The notes under the pieces: generated by a model | Seen by the model: the letters and a program-made list of their open reading frames with translations, nothing else | The model's database searches: none | Told to the model about the DNA's origin: nothing | Translations under genes and position numbers: made by a program | Assembly (NCBI GenBank): GCA_000149265.1 | Contig: CH003201.1 | Span: forward strand, 368,377 to 432,376 | DNA from: Ciona savignyi | Lineage: Eukaryota; Chordata; Ascidiacea; Phlebobranchia; Cionidae | Length of the DNA: 64,000 nucleotides | Direction: 5' to 3' | Shown: positions 27,801 through 42,800 of the stretch, piece by piece | Layout of the letters: every line of letters starts with the position of its first letter | Position numbering within the stretch: position 1 is the stretch's first letter

Positions 27801-30800
27801 ATTTGGCTAGCAAACAGCTTTCACAACAGGTAAGGTTTTGTTTGGTCACTACTGTTAAAAAATTTCACCGTTTGAAAATAAACTTTCACATCAACTTTCA
27901 AATAGCTGTCTTTGCTTACTTTTTAATGGTGGTAATTTCTGTAAAATTGAAATTTCACTCTGTAAAACATAAATTTCATGTCAACTTTCAAATAGCTGTA
28001 CTTACTTTTCAATAATTTATGGAGTTTTAACCCGAATAGCAAAGGTTTAAGTTCGCCAATTTCCAACTGTCAACAAGACTTGCATTGATACTTTATTGTT
28101 TAGACTGCCTTTATCCTAAGTTACCCTGATGTATAACTCTTCTCATTTCAGGACCATTACGATTTTGGCATGCGAGCCATTAAGTCAGTTCTTGTAATGG
28201 CCGGGCAGAAGAAACAGAGTTTCATTTCAAGCTCAGATACATTGGATGAAGAGGTTTGATTATTCTTTGTTGATTTTCAGGTTTGGAAGTAATTTAAGGT
28301 GAAAATTCAGACTTTAACTGCTCCGTATCTGATTCTTCGTTATTGGCTTACATGTCCGACCGGTTAGTCTGGCGGTTTAATGCGAGGCTCTTTAACCGAA
28401 AGGGTTGCAGACTCGAAACTGGTCGCTAGCTAGTCGGTTGTGTCCTCGGGCAAGGCACTTAACGGACATTTCCTGAACCTAGTTGATTAATAGGTTATAC
28501 CAAATTAAAGGAATGTTTCTATCTATAAATTGAAGAAATGTTTTTCATCACACTGCAATAGCTACGGTAACCCGACGGTGGGCGCGACGTGATCTGACGA
28601 TTGCCCGTGTGTTAACCCCCTTGGTTTTCCCATTCAAGGGGATAAACATAAATATCCTATCCTAGCCTATCCTATCAACTTTACTAACATCTTACGTTGT
28701 TAACTGTAAAGGGCTGGATTAAACTAGTTAACAGCTGACCACTTAACTTCTTAGACAGGAAAGCAACTAGCGACAAGGCCTCTAGGCAAAGATTTTTCCT
28801 GGACCTAGTTGTTTCGTAAAATCATATGTGATTTGTCTGTTAAGATTATAGCATAAAATATGCTAAAGATGACAATTTCTTATGTTATGGCAAACAATTC
28901 ACATAGATAAACATGAATATCATATCCTATTTAACTGCTCCAACGAAACAATAACTGAAAACCCTATTAAAAGTTTATTTTCTGTGCGACGAATTTTTGC
29001 ACCCAAAAAGTTTTATGACAAGGTTACAGATGATAACCGATAATATTGCAGGAGATATTACAGCAAGATCGCAACATCCTCATCCACTCTCTGAGGAACG
29101 CAAACCTTCCTCGATTCCTTGCGGAGGATGCGCCACTCTTCAACAACATCATGTCCGATCTCTTTCCTGGGATATCCCCTCCCAAGATGGATAACTCTGC
29201 ACTCGAGGTTGGTTCAGGATTTCTTTTGTTAGAATATATTTTTTTCTGATAAAACAAAAATGTCATAATAATTCCAATCAGAATGTTCTTCTCATAGAAC
29301 CTCTTTTCAAATTTATCTGACCAATTTTCTTAATCATTGGTCAGAATAATCTTTAAACAGAACCTCTTTTACAAAGCATTGGTCATAGAGTTTCTGGGGC
29401 TTTAACATTCGTTTAGTACAATTGTTTGGTTTAGTCAACAAGTTTACTGCTATGTGTGTGAATATGGCAATTATGCAGCTCTTCCCACATTTATCCTCAA
29501 AATCCCAATTTCGTTTTATTTTCCGTAGAAAGCGATTGAGCAAGCAACAACTGAACTTGGACTTGAACTATGGACGGACCAGTTACAAAAAGCCGTCCAA
29601 CTGAAAGAACAACTTGCTGTACGACATGGTGTCATGCTCGTTGGTCCCTCTGGTGGTGGCAAGACCACAGTGCGCACTGTCCTCCAGAGGGCGCTAACAA
29701 GCTTGTACTCAAGTCTTGCACCCAAGCACACAGATGAGGTAAAACTACATTTTTGAAAAAGTAAATGATTAATGGTATGGATTCTGGTATGCTGTTAATT
29801 CAATTATACACACTGTGCTGTCTGAACTTACGTAACTCAGTTCATTTAACTCATATTATACAGTACAACTCAGTACATTTAACTCATTTATTTTAGTCAA
29901 AGAACATAAATAGGCTATTGCAATGATTTCACAGAAAAGTTTTTTTGTTTTTATTGTTGTTTTTTTAAATACCAACACGAAAACATGAGAAAAACTTGAA
30001 ATATTAGTTTGAATTGGTAACTCAGCAACCTATTAGTTTCTACTTGCAGAAACAAGCAATATATCCTTTATATTAGATATACCAGGTGTGATTAAATAAC
30101 CTGGAAATCCGTTTGTTACATTCATAAACATGAGTGTTAAGTTTGGTAACTAGAAAAGTCTTTAATTTCTACTTTTAATTTAGAAAACAAACGTTATATA
30201 CTTTGTTTAATATATACCAAGTGTGATAAGGTGGCCAGGCAATCTGTCTGTTGCATTCAGAAAATATTGATATCAGGTTTAAATTGGTAATTAGGAAAGT
30301 CTTTAATTTTTAACTTGCAAAAACCAAACATTATAAAGTTTAAATAAAATGTACCAATTGTGATGAGGTAGTCAGGCAACCTGTTCGTTACTGTTTTATC
30401 CTTGTATTGGAGGTACTTAGAGAATCGTAGTGATTAGTGAATCAAAACACGTCTGGTTATATAGCACAAAATACACACAAAGAATGTTACATTACAAAGT
30501 AAATGATTATTGCACACATGCGAGCATGATTCTAGTCAATTACAGGGCACACATGATTACAGGGCACAAAATAACTGTTTGGAATCCTGCACGTATTACT
30601 GCAGGGATAGAAATTAACGCATTTCCACAACAGTTACATTTAGAAAATCTAAATATTTAAGTTTGTAACATTAACTTGGGAACCCACTAGTTTATGCCTG
30701 CTAAAACATACACGTTGTATAAGAATATATATACAGAAATATATACTTTGTATTACATTTACTAAGGGTGATGAGGTAGCCAGGGAACCTGATAGTTTAT

Positions 30801-33800
30801 GCATGCATATAGTGTAAACTCAAAATGGGTTTAAAAAAATAATGTTGGTTTACACATGGCAGTTAATATTCTGTTTAAATTCAGTTTGAATGTTGAATAG
30901 CATGTTTGCAAATATCTTTTAATGGTAAATTGCATTCTTTTTCAAATCTATTTAAAGCTTCCAAAAACCCGTTAAAAGTTAGAGAATTTTCGAACTCAGA
31001 TTTTACAAATTCATGTTTTTCATCCTGGTGGTACATTTTATGTTCTTGTACAACACTTTGCATAACTTCATTAGGATTTTCTATATTTAACCCTTTTAGG
31101 CACATTCCCACAAATTTTTCCCAAAACAAACCGGACATGGTAAGGACATCACTTTCCTTAAATAAGCAGAAAATTTTAGCCATTTTGTTTAAAATCAAAA
31201 AGTCGGTGTGTGTCGGTAAAATTTCACTTTCTTCGTTAAAAATAACCTTTATTTCTGGTTCTAAGTGATTATTTGTTGTCAGAATGTGAAATACACCGCT
31301 CAGAATTTCATTTGATACCTGTAATGTTAAGTTCCATCAGATTTGTTATTTTTTAGATTACCTAGTTTTTAAGCAAGTTGCGAAATAGACAGACTAATTT
31401 CAAATGTCGTATATTAAGTAAATAGATATGCAGAGAGCTTGCTTAAAGCTAATATTGTGTAAACTGATCTGAGATTATAAGTTGGATCTCTGTATAACCT
31501 TCTCTTTTACATACCAGATATAGTGGATAGGATAGGATAGGATATTCATGTTTATCCAAGGGGGTTAACACACGGACAATTGTTAGATCACCTCGCGCCC
31601 ACTGTCGGGTTACCGGAGCTGTTGCAGTGTGTTGTATAATTTAGACGTTCCTTCAATTTGGCAGAACCCATTAATCCGCTGGGTTTAGGCGATGTCCGTA
31701 AAGTGCCTTGCCCAAGTACACAACCGAGTATCTAGCAACCAGTTTCGAACCTGCAACCTATCGATTGAAAGGCGTCGCACGAAACAACTAGACTAACCAG
31801 GCGGACATAGTGAAGATTATGGTCCATATTAAAATAAGTATATATCAGGTTTTACTAATAATAAATTTAAAACGCCTTTGCTAACATATAGCTTGAAATA
31901 TAGGGAAAATGTAATTAATACTTGATACTAATAGTCTAGCTGCTTTTTGTGTTACAGTGTAACAAGGTTTATTTGAAATATTCCTATTTGAATGACACTT
32001 AATGGGTAAGAGCATTATCATGAAATGTTTACCTGTTTTCTTGGCACATATTTTGTAACATGGTTTTATCTTATTAATTCATTAAAATACCACCATTTTT
32101 AGGAGCATTATCAGTAAATTTATGTGTTTTTTAGTCCAATAATGAAAATAACTACAAATAAGGTATAACCTGGTGTAATGCTGGACTGTGAACTTGATTA
32201 TATTCTCCATTTCTTGTCACTTCAAAATAGGAACAAAGTGCAGGGGCATCATTTAGCTCAATGAACACTGGCTTTAAGTCAGAGGTCAAGAGTAAGTCCA
32301 ATCCAACCACTTGAAAACACCTGAAAATTTATTAAGAAGATTTCATAATCCCTTAATGATGCCATTTTAATGGTGTAAATCCAGTATTCTGCCATATGAA
32401 TATGAATATGACTTTCTTCCATTATTTTACTTAGGATGGTCCAGGCTATTGCCCCATTACTTTTATGTGGACATAAATTAAATCCGAATTTATATATAAA
32501 ATAATCTGAATTTGGACAAAAATTAAATCCAAATTTAAACATAAATTAAAATTCAGACATAATTAAAATAAGAATTTGGACATAAATGAAATCTGAATTT
32601 GGACCTAAATAAGATCCATAATGAAGTGTTGTTTCATTACTTATACCTGGAATTAAGTGTAGGCGAGATAGTCTCTCTCCAAACTATCAGATTTGGTATA
32701 ACTGATAGCAAAACTTCCAAACAAACTTCCACAATCTTGTTTTCCAATTCCTCTATATTATGGCCTNNNNNNNNNNNNNNNNNNNNNNNNNNNNNNNNNN
32801 NNNNNNNNNNNNNNNNNNNNNNNNNNNNNNNNNNNNNNNNNNNNNNNNNNNNNNNNNNNNNNNNNNNNNNNNNNNNNNNNNNNNNNNNNNNNNNNNNNNN
32901 NNNNNNNNNNNNNNNNNNNNNNNNNNNNNNNNNNNNNNNNNNNNNNNNNNNNNNNNNNNNNNNNNNNNNNNNNNNNNNNNNNNNNNNNNNNNNNNNNNNN
33001 NNNNNNNNNNNNNNNNNNNNNNNNNNNNNNNNNNNNNNNNNNNNNNNNNNNNNNNNNNNNNNNNNNNNNNNNNNNNGAATGGTTAATGCAACCGATACAT
33101 AATACATAATTATATACCAAAAAGGTTTTTATATACAAAAATTATATACCAAAAAGCCACAAGCCCATAATGGTACGAAACTGAACCTGGTATAAAAAAT
33201 CAGTTTTTTAATGTAAAAGTGATTTCTAAAATATCTTTTCCAGTTTAATTAAATTTTTGTTAATTAAAGAAAGAAATTTTCAACTTTAAAATTTTTTTTA
33301 AATATCAACTAAATGCAAAATTATATTTTGTATTTTCTTACCGTTAAGAACTTTTTATATGTGATCACTGTCCCATTTTCACCAAAGTCCATGTTTGGGC
33401 TATTTTGATTAAGAGTTATATTTGTTAAATGAGCGTATGGGTCCCATTCATTTGATGGAACCGATATTTCATAATCCGCGGTGCAGCTTCTTACTAGACC
33501 ACCCTGAATATTTAATAGTAAATGTTGCAGTAGGATAGGATAGGATATTCATGTTTATCCCTGTGAATGGGAAAACCAATGGGTTAACACACGGGAAATC
33601 GTCTTACCATGTGCCCACCATCGGCAATGTGTTGTGTATATTTAAGACATTTATTTTTAGTTCAGCCCATTAGTACACTGGGTCCAGGCAATGTATGTTA
33701 AGTGCCCAAGAACACAACCGACTAGCTAGCGACCACTTTTGTACCTGCAACCATTCGGCTGAAAGGCGGCACACTAAATCACCAGTAATTCGATATGATA

Positions 33801-36800
33801 TATTTTTTGTTCTTTTTGCATTCATAACTAAAAACAGAGGTCTATTTTAAAATTTAAATAGCGAGATTTACCTAAATTAGGTAAAAAAATAAGTAAAACT
33901 GTTTTAAGATTTAATTATTTTAAAATTTAAAGTTAAATATTTATTTCTTCGTTTAGGTCAAGAAAGCAAATTAATTTTACAAAACAAAAAAAAATATTAC
34001 AAACCAACTATCAAATACCCAAAATAAAAATTGTTCAAAAAGTATACATAAATACCGGAAAACTGGATTATCCTAATCACTGTTTAAATAAAAATAACTT
34101 GCATGACTTAACAGTGTTTACCCAATTAATATTGTTTATTCTTTCTAACCTTGAAATAATATATCTTGGTTGGGTTTATCTGAGAAATGAGGAAAAATAA
34201 TCGCAGGTCGACCTTCTTTCCCTTTAGTAGGTAAGGGTTTGGAGTGTACCTCTAAAAATATAAATTTGTACATATAAAATTTAAATTTGTGAAAAAATAT
34301 AAAATGGTGCAGTCCTGTTTATGCCAGAGATTGGAAATGTAAGGGGTCTCAACATGACACTTTTAAAATATTTAGGGTATTTTTTTGTTTTTTTCACCTC
34401 TTTTAAATAAAAAGTATTTTATTTCTTTTAATTCTTATAGAATTAAAACTGACCTCATGCCTACAGTAGGCTATGACATTATTTTGCATATATTGGTTCA
34501 AACAAACTATAATACATCAAACATGACTTTAAGCATAATGCATAAGGTATTTTGACCAAAAGCACAATAAGTCACTTTAACTTTTCTATCCTTAAGTTTA
34601 ATTAAATAGTTTATTTCACCTGTAAAACTGCTGGTGTGGTTCTATTGACTTCAGTAAATTGATGGTTTCTGTTAAACAGTTCTATTCCTCCACCACCTGT
34701 GCCTTCATCAGGTTTCCAGATATAAAAATCTTTGTCTGTATCTGTAATTAAAACAGTTTTTTTAAAAAGTATGCCCAACAATTCTGTTTATTACAATTTT
34801 TGTCTTTTAAAATATGGTTTTCAGGTTGGCACACATTAAATTAAGATTAAAAAAAAAGAAAAAAATGTCTTACAGTAATGCAGCCATGTTTACACCTAAG
34901 AAAAATTTAATTGACTTGTTTGAATTTTAAATATTATTTTAAAACATGTTTATAACTATATCAAGCACTTGAAATACATGCAATAATTGTCTTAATTTAG
35001 TTTCTTTTTTTGTTTCCACGATAAAAACACTCGATAGGACCTTCTAAAAAATGGAAAAGACGGCAAAATGTTAGTCATTAAAAAACTTCTATAATTAAAT
35101 CAATTATTTAGTGTAATGCAACCTGTGTTAACACCTTTCGTAAATGGCTTTGGGTTTTTAGTTTATCTATCTTTTCCCCATTTTCCCGATACACAATGAG
35201 ATGTTATTACCTGATTTGGTCTCTTCGTGATGCTTGGATATTTCCATTGGTACTATCCAACTTTCTGGGTAGCACTCTTTCAAATGTGGGTAGAAGTGAT
35301 CTGCTGTTCTTAATGCAAGAACTGTGTTTATCTGTTGGGATGATGAAGATGATACACATGTTTTGTCATGTAATAACCCTTATTAGCAGGGTTATTACAT
35401 GGTACACACACGTTATTAGCAGGGTTATTACATGGTACACACATGTTATTAGCAGGGTTATTACATGGTACACACATGTTATTAGCAGGGTTATTACATG
35501 GTACACACATGTTATTATCAGGGTTATTACATGGTACACACATGTTATTAGCAGGGTTATTACATGGTACACCCATGTTATTAGCAGGGTTATTACAACC
35601 AACTGTCAATTTTTTTCGGCAAGAATTAAGCAATATTTGAAATCTTGCAATATGATAGGTTATTCATGTTTATCCATGCAAAAGAGAAAGCGCAGGGGGC
35701 ATTTCCACACGTGTAATCGCCTGATTAACTCACGCCCAATCGAGTTATAGAGCTATTGCAGTGTGTTTATGATTTAAACATTTCCTAAATTTAACTAAAA
35801 CCCATAAGTTCATTGGATTTGGACGATATTGACTGGTATCTATTCTAAGAACACAGCTGACTGACTTTACGGGTGTAATAATTTTGTGGGTAGGTCCATC
35901 ACCCTTAAACCAAAGCGTTGCAGGTTTAAACTGGATACTATCTGAATTGGTTCTATCTCTGGGCAAGACACTTAGTTGACACTTAAATAATGAACCAGTT
36001 GATTAAACCAGTTGATTAATGGGTTACAAAATCCAGTTGATTAATGGGCTAAAACCAGTTGATTAATGGGTTACAAAATCGAATGAACGGCTCGGTCATA
36101 CACACCAAACTGCAATAGCTCTATTAACCCAACAGTGAGCAAGGTAATCAGAGGATTACCGGTATATTCCATATGGTTGTAAAACATGAATATCCTGTCC
36201 TACCTTTGCAGCCATGCTAGCAAACCCTGGAATCCTGTTAATTGCAGCCAAGTTAGAAAGATGGAATTTATTTGTTTTCCAATCTTCTGTGTGGGGCCTG
36301 CCATGCCAGTATAACACCTTTCTTCCATTCGCACTCTCATCTAAAAATACAAATATCTTGAATATTTCCATGTGGCATACTGATTGGAAAATCATATATG
36401 GAAAATTTATGGTTATTTTTCCCTAATCAATAAAGTACGAGTCAGTAAAACCCAGCCTGCCATAGTTACAACAGCAAAAAAAATCGTGACATAGAAACGG
36501 AAAAGAGTGAAAAGTGAACAATCCTTAAAACACATTATTACTAAATAAGTGTATAAAAAACTAAAAAATAAACAAGGCCACCAAGCCTTAGAAATACCTT
36601 TATTCATCGAAAAAAATAACATCATATCCTTATCTAATGCTGGTATATACCAAGCAATAACACCATTTATAAAATGCAAGTTTAATAATTTATCATACTG
36701 TATAGCACGGTGGGTTAGTGCACTGCTTGCAGACTTGAAACTAGTCCAGTTGCTAATTGGTTGTGTCGTTGGGCAATGCACTTACTGAAAATAAACCCAA

Positions 36801-39800
36801 TGAAATAATGGGTTTTACTAAATTGTAAGAACCTCTTTATAATGCACAACACACTACAATAGCTCTGATAATTTGACGGTGGGTGCAAAGTGATCTGACA
36901 CTTGTCCGTGTGTTAGAATTTTTCCATTTACAAGGAACTTACAAAGCACCTGCCCACCTGTATCAGTACATATCTCAACCACATTATTCCATCCATTTTC
37001 CTTTATTATTTCCCTGATGTTCTTTACTGTGCCCTTTTGTGCATGTGTAAAGTCTACACACCAGTTGGTTGGCTCCATAGTATTCTATCATACACTCCTG
37101 GTTGCATTTGAAGTAAAGTAATTAGTTCTATCTTATACGCTTAACTGTATTAGCTAAATAAAAATTAGAAAACTCTTCCGTACCTAAAAAACTTTATTAT
37201 TTTAACTTTATTTAAAGTAAATCCATACAATTCTAACATATCTTAAATTTCTTTAATTTATGCAAATAAAAGAAATATCTAAATTAGTGTACATATATTA
37301 TATATCATAAACCTCTGGTAGCAATAAACACAGAAACTCCATCTCACATCAGTATTAATTACAATAAATAGAGAAAACTCTTGCTATACCTTTACCTTCT
37401 TTAATTTATATAGATATAAAAGAGAGTTAAAAAATGAATGGTATCTGGACATTCTCATTAGAGAATGGTATTTTTTATATATTAACCTTCTGGTAACTGT
37501 AAATACAAAATGAATACTAAAACCCTATATCTATTTTTAATGAAACCCTATATCTATACTTATTAAGTACTTTATACAGCATTTGCTATAGCATATTAAA
37601 GAAATAAGGAAGCTGTTACAGAAACCACTTCCTGTAAATTGGAATCATATTCCGATAAAGTAATTCAAGCTGTGTTGTACTGTACACAGTTTCTTGCATC
37701 TCTTAAAACCAGTGGTATATAAGCACAAAGAGTCAAATGAAGTTTCTCTTTTTACTGGTGTAAAATAAAAGGCCAGCCGTGTATAATAAAAAATACATAC
37801 ACGAATTTAGGTATTTTATTTATATTCTTTCCCACATTCTTTGATTTTGTAATATATTCTACACAAAAATGTAATATAATGAAAGCAATAATAAGCTCAT
37901 TCCTTCTTATTTATTTATAATATACAATTATTTCCGATATAATATAATTTGTGAATAATATATAATACAATATAAAACAGAGTAAATGAAAGACAAAATA
38001 AAGCATATTATATAGGCTTTATCTGGTTTAGCTTAAAGTATCTAACATTTCCATGCAGTAAGCTCCTTTGTCCACCTTTTCCTAATACCAACCTTTGTTT
38101 ATCTGCTAGCTATGAGCATTATTACACATCAGCAATAGGATTTAGCTTTTAAATTAGATTTGTGCTTTATATCATTAGATATGTCTAATTGTGCTTTGTA
38201 TCATTAGATTTGTGCTTGAGATTTGTGTAAGCAGTATTGCACATCATTAAAATGAGCATTAAAACAATATACTATTGTGCTGAAGATTAAGTTCACCTAA
38301 AAATACACACATTCTGCTTCCTTATTTTTATAGCTAAAATAGCTTAATCTAATCAATTACATTATGCAATTTGCCCAATTTATATGTATTTCATGCTTAG
38401 GTTGAGTGTATGAACATATGAACAAAACACCTAAAATTATAGGGATAATTTAGTCTTATTTTAAAATCAAAGTGTATGTTACATAATGGCTTTGAGGTAT
38501 GTAATATTTGTAGTCATTTCTTTTTTTATAAACAAAAAATCTTTATAATTTACAATAGAACATTCCTAGTCTTATTCCAGTGTCTTTACATTATTGGACT
38601 GTTAATCATTTTTTATATCATTTTTGATACTTTTTTATTATATTAAATTTTAATACTTTTTTAATATCTTTTTATAATTCCCTTTCAGAAAAGCACCCGT
38701 CGGCGTAAATACGTGGAGTCGTTTTCAATCAACCCAAAATGCGTTTCTCTGGGTGAGCTGTATGGGTATACTGATCCGAATACATTGGAATGGGTGGATG
38801 GGATGCTGGCTTATGTGATTAGGAAGTAAGTGGAATGTAAGGTTGCAAGGAGTAATGGGATGTTTATCAAAGCTGTTGGAGATATATCAGTTGTTTAGTA
38901 GAAGCAACCGTAGGCAAACAGTAGATTTTAGTGGATTGCATTATATTATCTTTAGATGGCTAAATATGCCCGTTTAAAAATGTGTTTTAATCTTTTTGAG
39001 ATTGTGTTTTAATAAATTTGATTTTTTAAACTTTTTAATTTTTGTCTTCTGCTATTGTTATAATTTTTATAGATATTATTTTAGTAACCCTTGATATTAG
39101 GACTTTTTAGAACAGTGCTTTATTCCATTTTTAAACTGAAGTGTAATATTGCTTTTTTGTCAGACCATGTTACCATAACATGGCCCGGCTGTTTAGTCTG
39201 GCGGTCGCCTTTTAAAAGGTTGCAGGTGCAAAACTGGTCGCTAGCTAGTGGTTTCTGTCCTTGGGCAAGGCACTTTATGGACATGCCTCAACCCAGCGAA
39301 TTAATGGGTTCTACCAAATTAAAGGAACTTGTCTATCATACACAACACATTGCAATAGCTTCGGTAACCGACTATTGGATCTGACGATTGCATGTGTGTT
39401 AACCCCTTGGTTTTCCCATTTACGTGGATAAACATGAATATCCTATCCTATTCTATTATACTCAGTGTCATAATTACACACAGGTATGCAAAAGAGCTGT
39501 CCAGCAGTGATTACCAGGGCGGTAACCAACCAAGGCCAAAAACCTCTGTTTCTTTCCAGGAGTCAGTGGTACGATCGTGTTTGGATTGACTTGAATTATT
39601 TAAGTTTTTTTGTTTTTTTTTTCAGTTCTAGTGGTTTTCATATATCTTTTTTTTAGTTTTCATATATCTTTTTTGTTTCTTATATATTGTTTTAGTTTTC
39701 ATATATTTTTTTGTTTCACATATCGTTCTAGTTTTCATATATCTTTTTGCTCAATTAGAACAAAAGCCTTTGCGATCTGCAAACAGCCAAAAGGTTTTTG

Positions 39801-42800
39801 GATTAAAACCAGCTGCCGGCTTTACTGTTGTGTCTTTGAGCAAGGAACTTACCAGACTACCTGAATCCAGTAAAATATTTGAATATACCACAACTGAAGG
39901 ACCAACTTAATTATATAAAGCACCATGCAATTGACATGGAAACCCAGTGTAAAGAAATCTGTTAATTGCCTGGGTGATAACACCCCTTGTGTTTTCTCAT
40001 TCACAGGTATAAAATAAAAAATCTGATCTGGAATTTGGTTTAAAAATTAATAAATGTTTGACTTGACATGTTTATTTCCAGTCAATTAGTTAACACGGTA
40101 GTCTGTCATACCATTATTCGAAAGGTTGCAAGATCGAAACCTGCCGCAAGTCCTTCAAAGGGATTAAAACATTTCCTTAACTTATCATTTAAAAATATTA
40201 AAATCAATGTTTTCATGTTATACAACACACTGCAATAGTTTGAGTAACACAACTAAAAGAATTCAGTAAATCTGATGATTGATGTAAGATAAATCAACAA
40301 GCATGTTAAAACACCTGTTGTCCAACCCATAATGATACAAATATCTCATCCTCTATTTAACAGGCAAGCAGAGACACGCCAGCTAGTATGGCTTCTGAAT
40401 CATCATCAACCAAGTAAGCTAACTTGTTTGAAACTTTGATCTTTTGTGATTGCTGACAGATTGGTCTGGTGATTAAGTGTGTCGCCTTTCAGCCGAAGGG
40501 TTGCAGGTTCGAAACTAGTCACTAGCTAGTCAGTTGTTTTATTGGCCAAGCACTTTACCTACATTGCCTGAACCCAGTAGCTTAAGGGGTTCTACTAAAT
40601 TGAAGAAACGTGTGAATCATACACAACACATTGCAATAGCTCCGGTAACCCGACGGTGGGCGCGAGGTGATCTGACGATTGCCCGTGTGTTAACCCCCTT
40701 GGTTTTCCCATTCATGGGGATAAACATGAATATCCTATCCTATTTCATTTTCTTAATAATTACATGTCAAAACTTATCTTTAATTATCTATTTTTTTTTT
40801 CATAGCTATGCAAGGATCTAATTTTAAATATTTTTACCGTTTTTAAGCTGTTGTATATTTGTTGTATTTGTTCACTTCCATAATCTATATTAAATTGTAA
40901 ATTTGAAATAGCTTTTGTTGTAAATTCCCTATATTATCTCCACCCATCCACACAGGTCAGATTCGGGTGAATTCGAATGGCGTTGGGTTGTGCTCGATGG
41001 CCCGGTGGACACAGCGTGGGTGGAGAATCTCAACACTACATTGGATGACACCAAGACCTTGTGCTTGGCGAATGGGGAGCGTATCAACATGCCGGATAAT
41101 ATGAGGATTATGTTTGAAGTCGACACACTGACACAGGTTTGTTTAAAATCTTTCAAAAATTATAACATAGTAGGAGGGTAGGATATTCATGTTTATCCCT
41201 GTGAATGAGAAAACCAAGTGGGTTAACAAACAGGCAATCGTTGCAGTGTGTTGTGTATGATTCATACCTCCTTTAATTTAGTAGATTAAATTCACTGCCA
41301 TGTCCAAGGACACATCCGATTAACAAACGACCCGAAATCTTCTCAATTAAATTATGTTTAATTCTTACAATTGTATAATCCAACAGGCAAGCCCAGCCAC
41401 CATTAGCAGATGTGCCATGGTTTACATGGATCCAGTTAAATTGGGCTGGAAGCCTTATGTCAAATCATGGATTAAACGATTGCCGAAAGATTTACCACAA
41501 AGTGGTGAGTGTCCTAAATCATGTTCTAAAATAATTGAAACTTTTCTATAAAAACACAACCCCTGTATTCCTGATCTCACCGCTGCTGTAGACCTCTGTG
41601 CACGTGGTTATTGCTCCTCTTGCCCGACAGTGGGTATGAGTACTCTGATGCTTTTTTCACCTCTTCTGATTATTTCTGAAAATATACACCTATGTAATTT
41701 CCGTCCGGCCGGTGGTCTAGCGGTTAAGTGCATCGCCTTTCAATCGTAAGGTTGCAGCTACAAAACTGGTCGCTAGCTGGGCAGTCGTATTATTATGAAA
41801 AACTTACTGTTAATGCATCTAATGTGAATTAAAAGTTTGCTTAAAATGCATAAACATGATCACTGGGCCAAAAATTATTCAGTAAAATCATAGCAGAATG
41901 AATACTTTACCCAAATTATATATTTTAACATAATTTATACTTCATCATAATTTATATTTTGACATAATTTTAATACTTTACCATACTTTAAATACATTAA
42001 CATAATTAATACTTTACAATAATTTATACTTTAAAGTATTTATATTTATTCTTTACCTTAATTTAATTGTTTTAACTTATCACTTTTACCTTCTCTAATA
42101 AAACAACACCTTTTTACCGATGTCTTGTTCTATCCAATTCAATTACTTTTGCAGGTCGTGACCACTTGTGGGATTTGTTCGAACTCAGCATAGAAACTGG
42201 TCTGCAGTTGCTGGAGAAGCGGTTGAAACTGCAGCACATACCTGTTCCCCAGTTATCTGTGGTGCAGACGTTGTGCAGGATACTTCAAGTGCTCATCGGG
42301 TTTATGAATAAGAATGGGGGGTTCGGAAATCCAGATATGGTGGGTTTGGGGTTGGAATTTCAATATTTAAATAGATTTAAAATTAAAAACAAAAAACTTA
42401 TTTAAATAGAATAAAAAATATTTTTTTAAATGGAACTAAAAATCTTATTCAAATACAATTAAAAAAACTTATATAAATAGAATTTGATAAAAATTTAAAT
42501 ACAAGATGTGGTTGTGTTCTTGTTAAGTCATTTACCAGGTGGCATGTGAAACCAGTGGACTAATTGAACAAAATCTCTACCACTGGGCATTTCTACATTT
42601 AATAACCGAACTCTGGACATAGTTATCATTATTTGTTCTAACCTTGAAACAGGTGGAAACACCAGAGGATGACACACCAAACCGAACAATTCGATCTCGT
42701 AAAGTGAGGTCAACTACAACTGACCAGCAGAGGTCACTAGCGAGTCTAGTCCAATCGTCAGCACAGGAGTCGAAACCAAAATGGTGATTCAGCTATTTTT

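Noticed and set aside
35196..35750. 184-codon + strand open frame and antisense frames over the same site
   Set aside because: They run through a 33-bp minisatellite and the reverse complement of TTL exon 3. The minus-strand exon explains the conserved part.
40534..40821. 95-codon open frame
   Set aside because: It is SINE body read through. The same peptide pattern (GSTKLKE..., RRWARGDL) recurs at many SINE copies on both strands.
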